Notes under the pieces: model-generated
The model's database searches: none
Seen by the model: only the letters and a program-made list of their open reading frames with translations
Told to the model about the DNA's origin: nothing
Program-made: the position numbers and the translations under genes
Shown: positions 58,690 through 64,000 of the stretch, one piece after another
Numbering within the stretch: the first letter of the stretch is position 1
How the letters are laid out: the number at the start of each line of letters is the position of its first letter
Assembly: GCA_003254885.1 (NCBI GenBank)
Contig: QANT01004966.1
Span: forward strand, 27,821-91,820
Source: Purshia tridentata
Taxonomy: Eukaryota; Streptophyta; Magnoliopsida; Rosales; Rosaceae
Length of the DNA stretch: 64,000 bases
Direction of reading: 5' to 3'

Positions 58690-58785
58690 TGGGGATGACA
58701 ACGCGCTGGGTTTGCCAAATACCATACCCGCCCCACCAGGTAATCCCCCCATCCGGTATTCGGGGACCTTATTATATTTTTTAAA
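58690..58785 (-). mobile_element. G-rich transposon-end fragment, minus orientation
   Basis: Read on minus it is G-rich with a GGTATGGTATTTGGCAAACCC-like core and ends near GTTGTCATCCCCACT. It shares vocabulary with 14095-14275. No target duplication found. Confidence 0.3.
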
Positions 58786-58837
58786 AATAATTTTTTTACT
58801 AATAACATACTAAAACAACATAAATATATAATATAAC

Positions 58838-59180
58838 ATGTTGTAACACAAAATCTCCAAGTCGTTTGAGTCCATAAATCAACAGTCTTGTAAACATAAG
58901 GAAGAACCTTTGGAGGTAAGGGGCACCGGTATGGTGCCAACCGAAAGCTCTCCAATGGTCAAGTTAGTAAACAAGATTGATTATCAACTCAAAGCATGAG
59001 CTTAGAGCTTAGAGCTTAGAATTACTTACTTTGAAATGATATTATGAGAGCGTTTATATAGATGATGAATTAATCCTCATGGCCTTAGGATTGTAAGTTT
59101 ATTAAACTTGTAATCACTGGAAAGTATAATCCATATTGGATTGAACTCCTATACTTGAATCCTTGTTTGGAGAGGATTCA
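58838..59180 (-). mobile_element. LTR/promoter-like repeat, inverted copy
   Basis: The reverse complement of this block resembles 61441-61766 and 61805-62129 over about 320 bp. Shared text includes GTGATTACAAGTTTA.TAAACTTACAATCC, AAGGCCAT.AGGATTAA and GGAGATTTTGTGTTACAACA. The TATA-like site is weaker here (TATATAAACGCTCTC). Confidence 0.6.
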
Positions 59181-59880
59181 AGCCATTTAATTAGTATGGG
59201 AGCTGGTTTCCCAATTCTTTTAGGAGTTTTTAGATCCTAATTATCATGAGAATACCTTCTTTAGTTAGTTTAGGATACGTCCGCCCATTCTACCTTCTTT
59301 AGTTAGTTTAGAATATGTCCACCCATTTCTAGGTGCCATTCCGGACCTATCTACGAGTCCTAAGAGCCTCCCCAGGGGTACCCAGCCTCTTTGGCATATT
59401 TTCCTAGACCCATTGGCGGATTCGTATGCATTCGGCCCCTTTGGGGGTTTATGTGGGTGATGACCCAATGTCCCATGTTTAATGGGTCCTTAAATTCCTT
59501 GCATGCTTTATACCTCCGGTCCCTTTGCATGTTATTGGAGAATGTCCATAACTTATATAGGTATCTCAAAACATAGGTTGTATTCTTCTAACACCATAGG
59601 TCCTATACTTCTATGCCTTTTCCAATAGACCTATAAGGATGGTTAGGTCCCTTCCTTTTTCTATGAGAATGGATAGTCTCATGCTAGAATAAACCATGGT
59701 CCTATACTAGAATATTTCATGGTCCCACATAACATAAATCATAAAAATTCATTGAACACCACATTGTTTTTTCACCANAGGTCCCATGCTAGAATAAACC
59801 ATGGTCCTATATTAGAATATTTCATGGTCCCACAATGATAATTTTAATCCAATATCAAATGAACATGAAGGACAAATATT
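59181..59880. repeat. Spacer with two local duplications
   Basis: A ~44 bp segment (TACCTTCTTTAGTTAGTTTA onward) is doubled at 59251-59333. A ~58 bp segment (CATGCTAGAATAAACCATGG onward) occurs at 59678 and 59788, separated by about 110 bp; an unresolved base at 59778 lies just before the second copy. No gene. Confidence 0.6.
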
Positions 59881-60829
59881 ACTAAAGGGGAAAAAAAAAA
59901 TACTAAACCGTAGCCCACATACTCCACGTTGGCAGCCGCACCAATCTGCCAGCTACCTCTCTCTCTCCCTCTCTCCCTCTCTCCCCCATGTGTATAGTGA
60001 GAAGAGGAAAAGTGTTCAAATAGTACGTAATGATCCAAACCATTGCATGTGTGACTCTAAAATTGGGGGTCAACAAAAGAAAAGGATAGGGCCTAAATGA
60101 ACCTAATTATTAGAGGGAGGCCTAAGTTTAAATTCCCAATGGCCAAAATAAACAAACTGGACTAGGCCAGTGAAAACATCAAATTTGAAAAGGAAAAGAT
60201 TGAAAAAGATAACTCAGCTGTCCTCAAAAACCGATGTGGACCAATAATTGGGCTACACATGTTTTTTCCATAAAATAAAATTCCAGATTTGAACTAAATA
60301 GAAAGTGTTTGATGACGTTAATGTTGAAGAGCATCTTTTCATTTCTCTCTCTCCCACAATTCTTTGCCAACTTTAGGATAATACCTTAATACTTTTTTAT
60401 TTTTGATTGAGGTTCAAAAATATTGTTCAGATGTTTTTAATTGAAAAAAGTGTAATATTATTATAAAATTAATGACATTTAAATTTTAATATTATTCTAG
60501 TATTATTATAATATTATTCTAGTTTTATATTATCTTAATATTATAATATTATCTTATTATATTATCCTAAAATTAATTTTGAGATTTAATTGTACCAAAC
60601 GATCAATTAGTTTTGGTTTGTAGACTCATTTCAATTGTACAAAATGATCATCAACTCTGGTTTGTTGGCTTTTATATTATGGTTAATGCCTACACCAAAC
60701 CCAATATATACCCTAGGAGAGAATGGGGTGAAAATATGAGGATTTAGCTTCAAAACTCGAGAAATATATATATATATATATATATATTTCCCAAATCAAA
60801 CCATCTTCATCTTGTAATTCAATTTCTTT
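59881..60829. other. AT-rich intergenic DNA
   Basis: No gene is visible. It holds a CTCTCTCC-rich run (59957-59985), several TATTATAATATTAT phrases (60480-60560) and an (AT)n run at 60765-60787. Confidence 0.5.
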
Positions 60830-61443
60830 TTATGTATCTTCTGACAAACTTTGTGAATGAAACATTGATGGATTATCTGAACAAGATATCCTCAATAAAA
60901 CCAAAAAGGAAATTACTCTCCAAGATTTACAACTCGAAATAAAAAACACTAAAACATAATTCGCTTATTACAAAATCAAAACGCAACTTTCACAAATAAT
61001 TTTCACTTAGTCAACCAAGATGATTTAATTATTCTAAGAAATTAGATCCACTCCCCGCCCCACCCCACCCCCGCGGCCCAAAACTGACGAATCCAACGCA
61101 CACCAAAATACTTTACAAACCATTAATCATATTCAACTTATGAAATGATATTCAAAAGTAAAAATCATCATAAAGACTTTGAGTTCGCAACTACTACTCT
61201 CATCGATTCTGGAGCAGATCTCAATTGTATTCAAGAAGGAATAGTACCTACCAAATACTTCACTAAAACCACAGAAACACTAACTTCTGCAAATGGGAGT
61301 AAAATGGATCTAAGTTATGAAATACCTAAAGCTCATGTCTGTCAAAACAATGTTTGTTTTAAAACCTCCTTTGTTCTTATCAAAAACATGACTATCCAAG
61401 TTATTCTAAGTCTTCCATTTCTTACCTTGTTGTATCCCAAATG
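60830..61443 (+). pseudogene. Pararetroviral coat-end and aspartic protease fragment
   Basis: The frame 61145-61444 has the pepsin-like retroviral protease active-site context TLIDSGADLN, followed by a QEGIVPTKYF stretch, as in pararetroviral polyproteins. Upstream sequence (60830-60960) reads as a broken Lys-rich coat-region tail with stops. The fragment ends in LPFLTLLYPK before a stop; no reverse transcriptase follows. It is exactly the part missing from the provirus at 45.6-51.4 kb. Confidence 0.65.
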
Positions 61444-62129
61444 AGGGTTCAAGCATATAAGTTCAATCCAACATAGATTATACTTTCCAGTGATTACAAG
61501 TTTACTAAACTTACAATCCTAAGGCCATAAGGATTAACACATCCCCTATAAATACATGCTCTCACAAGATACAAAGGTAATTAACTCTTAAGCTCCAAGA
61601 TACTGCTTTGAGAATATAGTGATCTTGTTTACTAACTCGACCGTCGAAGAGCTTTTGGCTAACACTACACCAGTGTCACCTTACCTTTGAAGGTTTTTCA
61701 ATTGTTCACAGGCCCTATCGTCGTCACGGTTGGAGATTTTGTGTTACAACACCAATTCATAAAAAGCATATAAGTTCAATCCAACATAGATTATACTTCC
61801 CAAAATGAGGGTTCAAGCATATAAGTTCAATCCAACATAGATTATACTTCCCAGTAATTACAAGTTTACTAAACTTACAATCCTAAGGCCATAAGGATTA
61901 ATATATCCCTATAAATACATGCTCTCACAAGATACAAAGGTAATTAACTCTTAAGCTCCAAGCTACTGCTTTGAGAATATAGTGATCTTGTTTACTAACT
62001 CAACCGTCGAAGAGCCTTTGGCCAACACTACACCAGTGTCACCTTACCTTCGAAGGTTTTTCAATTGTTCACAGGCCCTATCGTCGTCAAGGTTGGAGAT
62101 TTTGTGTTACAACACCAATTCATAAATAT
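61441..62129 (+). repeat. Tandem pair of LTR/promoter-like repeats (364 bp period)
   Basis: Copy one is 61441-61766 and copy two 61805-62129, about 95% alike by eye; a 38 bp partial copy lies between them. Each contains CCCTATAAATACATGCTCTC, a strong TATA box with a likely transcript start just downstream, and ends GGAGATTTTGTGTTACAACACC. A reverse copy lies at 58838-59180. They follow the pararetroviral protease fragment without a gap. Confidence 0.75.
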
Positions 62130-62149
62130 TTTTCCAATAATAGAAAATA

Positions 62150-64000
62150 GGTTCAATTAAAAATTAGTCCATTGAACTATAGGGGTACTTTTAAGTTGCT
62201 CCCTAAATTAAAAAAACTTTCAAGCACATCGAACTATAGCGGTGCTTTCAAGTTGAAACCATGCAACTTTAGTGATGTCATCCATTATTCGGTTAAATGC
62301 TGACATGGCTTTGCTGACTTGGTTTTGTTTAATGACGTGGATGTTATGTGGATGCCACATAGACAACAAATTAATAAAAATGCTCAATTACAAATTAGCC
62401 CATCGAATTATAGAGGTACTTTTAAATTGATCCCTAAATTAAAAAAACTTACAAAATAAGGAGTACTTTCAAATTTCTCCATAAATTAAAAAAACTTACA
62501 AAATAATAAAAAATTACAAAATAATAGAATTTTTTTTTTCTTGCTCCTCCATCAATTTCTCTCTCTTATTTCATTTTCTTTTTCTTGTTTTTAAATTTGA
62601 TTGAATTTAATTATAATGAAAACCCACACTGAAAATCTGTACAATTTTTTTTATCTTAAGTTTTTTATGTTTTTCAAATCCCAAATGAACTAGCAAGCTT
62701 AGGAATTTCAACTATAACTACATCAACCTCAATGCAAGCCTCCCAAAATTTGGGAGCTCAAAGTCTACCTTTTTCTTTCTTCACTTTCTTTTGGAAGTTT
62801 TTTTTTTTTTTGGGGTGAAAATGGGTCTTCAACACCTTAAGGCTTAGTTTGGTATTGCTATGAAATACAACTGCTGTGAAGTAAAACAGCTGTGAAACAA
62901 AATAGCTGTGAAGTAAAGTCAGCTGAGTGTTTGGTAAATTATGTTTTCAAAACTGCTGTGCTGAATGAAGGTGTTTGGTAAATTGTAATAAAAAACTGCT
63001 GTGACTGTTATAATTACTAAAATGGACATAATACTAAAAATGTTTTTAACTTATTTGTGTGGGGAAAAAAATGGCATTTTACTAGTTTATAATTTTTTGT
63101 GCACAAAACAAAATTATTAAATAAGTATGCATATTATTTTTGTTGAAATATTTTAATTTTAATGGTACTCATAAAATATCATGATTAATAATATCAAGAA
63201 AAATGAAAATAAAGAATGTATGGTGGAATATGTTGGGATATTTTTTCTGATTTTGCAAAAACATTGAACATATATTGGGAAAAAAAAATTTAAATATAGG
63301 AGCCTACAACTTTCAGTCACTACAGTTTTGAAAAACAGGTTTCAAGTTGTAGTGAGTGACCTAAAATTGTGAGTCACTACAGTTTTTAAATTTTTACCGA
63401 ACACTAAAACTGTTGTGAGTGACCTAAAATTGTCACTCACTACAACTTTTGAGTGTTTCACTACAATCTCAAACGGAGCCTAAGAGTGGTTGTGATGGCC
63501 TGAGTGGATATTAAGATGTGAAATTTTTAGGACCTCTTGTTTATCCTTATCCAATTTATCTATTTTTTCTAATCTATAACTCCTTTTAAAAAGTTGATAA
63601 ACTAGATAAGGATGGATAAGAGGTCCCAAAAATTTCATATCTTGATATTCACTCAGACATCACAATCTTGAGGTGAAGACCCATTTTCATCATAAAGAAA
63701 ACCCCAAAAGAAAAACTTTAAGATAGAAAATCAAATAAAATGAAGAAAACCCAGAAAGAAAAAGGCAGACTTTGAGCTCCCAAATTTTTTAGGGCTCGGG
63801 TTGGGGTTGATGTAGTTGTAGTTGAAAATCCTATGCTTGCTAGTTCACATGGGATTCAAAAAAAAAAAAAAGTACANAAAGTACAAATATGTAGTGTGAG
63901 TTTTCATCATAATTAAATCCAATCAATTTACCATAATCAAATAAAAAATAAAAAATAAACAAGAGAGAGAGAGAGAGAGAATAAAATTTTATTTTTATTA
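62150..64000. mobile_element. Long palindromic (foldback) element, cut by the window end
   Basis: The left arm (about 62545-62840, resuming at 63484-63570) is the inverse of the right arm (about 63590-63990). Matches include GAACTAGCAAGC.TAGGA.TTTCAACTA, TTTGGGAGCTCAAAGTCT, AAAATGGGTCTTCA and TGTGA(A/T)ATTTTT.GGACC. The outer left part (62150-62540), with repeated AAATTAG.CCAT.GAA.TATAG phrases, should have a partner past the window. A Tourist-like MITE interrupts the left arm. An unresolved base lies at 63877. No gene is seen. Confidence 0.7.
62841..63480. mobile_element. Tourist-like MITE (640 bp) inside the palindrome
   Basis: Termini are GGCTTAGTTTGGTATTGCTA and, inverted, GGCTCCGTTTGAGATTGTAG. 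TAA borders both sides (62838-62840, 63481-63483), as for PIF/Harbinger. Removing it and one TAA restores the left arm of the palindrome in register with the right arm, which independently confirms the borders. CTGTGA and GTCACT phrases repeat inside. Confidence 0.75.

Overview
This window looks like repeat-rich nuclear DNA from a dicot flowering plant, probably a woody one. The evidence is GT-AG introns of typical plant length, plant-type gene families (E-class PPR, RABA5a GTPase, INT-type inositol transporter), CCCTAAA-type telomere-like sequence, and many decayed LTR elements, MITEs and endogenous pararetroviruses. The species cannot be named from sequence alone. Single unresolved bases (N) lie at 12441, 59778 and 63877.

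Five host genes are well supported. On the minus strand: a thymidine kinase with an organelle-type N-terminal extension (15739-20216, four coding exons), a PPR gene lying wholly inside intron 1 of that kinase and on the same strand (17787-19115), a three-exon Yippee-like zinc protein (34452-35778), and the Rab GTPase RABA5a (37184-38666, two coding exons). On the plus strand: an INT4-like inositol/H+ symporter (55899-58245, five coding exons). Exon joins were placed by eye; in all four spliced genes the reading phase closes exactly.

The rest is mostly mobile DNA. 0-10.6 kb: a retroelement end with a Tyr-rich tandem repeat, then two related ~2.9 kb solo LTR-like elements, one carrying an expanded minisatellite. 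11-14.6 kb: a non-autonomous hAT element, purine-rich DNA, degenerate telomere-like DNA and a ~55 bp satellite. 20.4-27.2 kb: a foldback MITE, a 2.6 kb solo LTR with a perfect ACTTA duplication, a decayed pararetrovirus fragment and another MITE. 28.9-33.9 kb: a wrecked Ty1/copia end, a duplicated Yippee fragment, a Mutator-type element with a 10 bp target duplication and a hAT element. 41-45.5 kb: a second copy of the 11 kb hAT family and a Mutator-type element nested in a larger one. 45.6-51.4 kb: an inactive endogenous pararetrovirus with a primer-binding site at each end. 58.7-64 kb: LTR/promoter-like repeats in both orientations, a pararetrovirus protease fragment, and a long palindrome split by a Tourist-like MITE.

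The most interesting host feature is the kinase/PPR pair. The PPR frame has no in-frame ATG at its expected start, but just upstream there is a splice acceptor whose phase matches kinase exon 1. A shared first exon giving the PPR protein an organelle-targeting peptide is therefore possible, though unproven.
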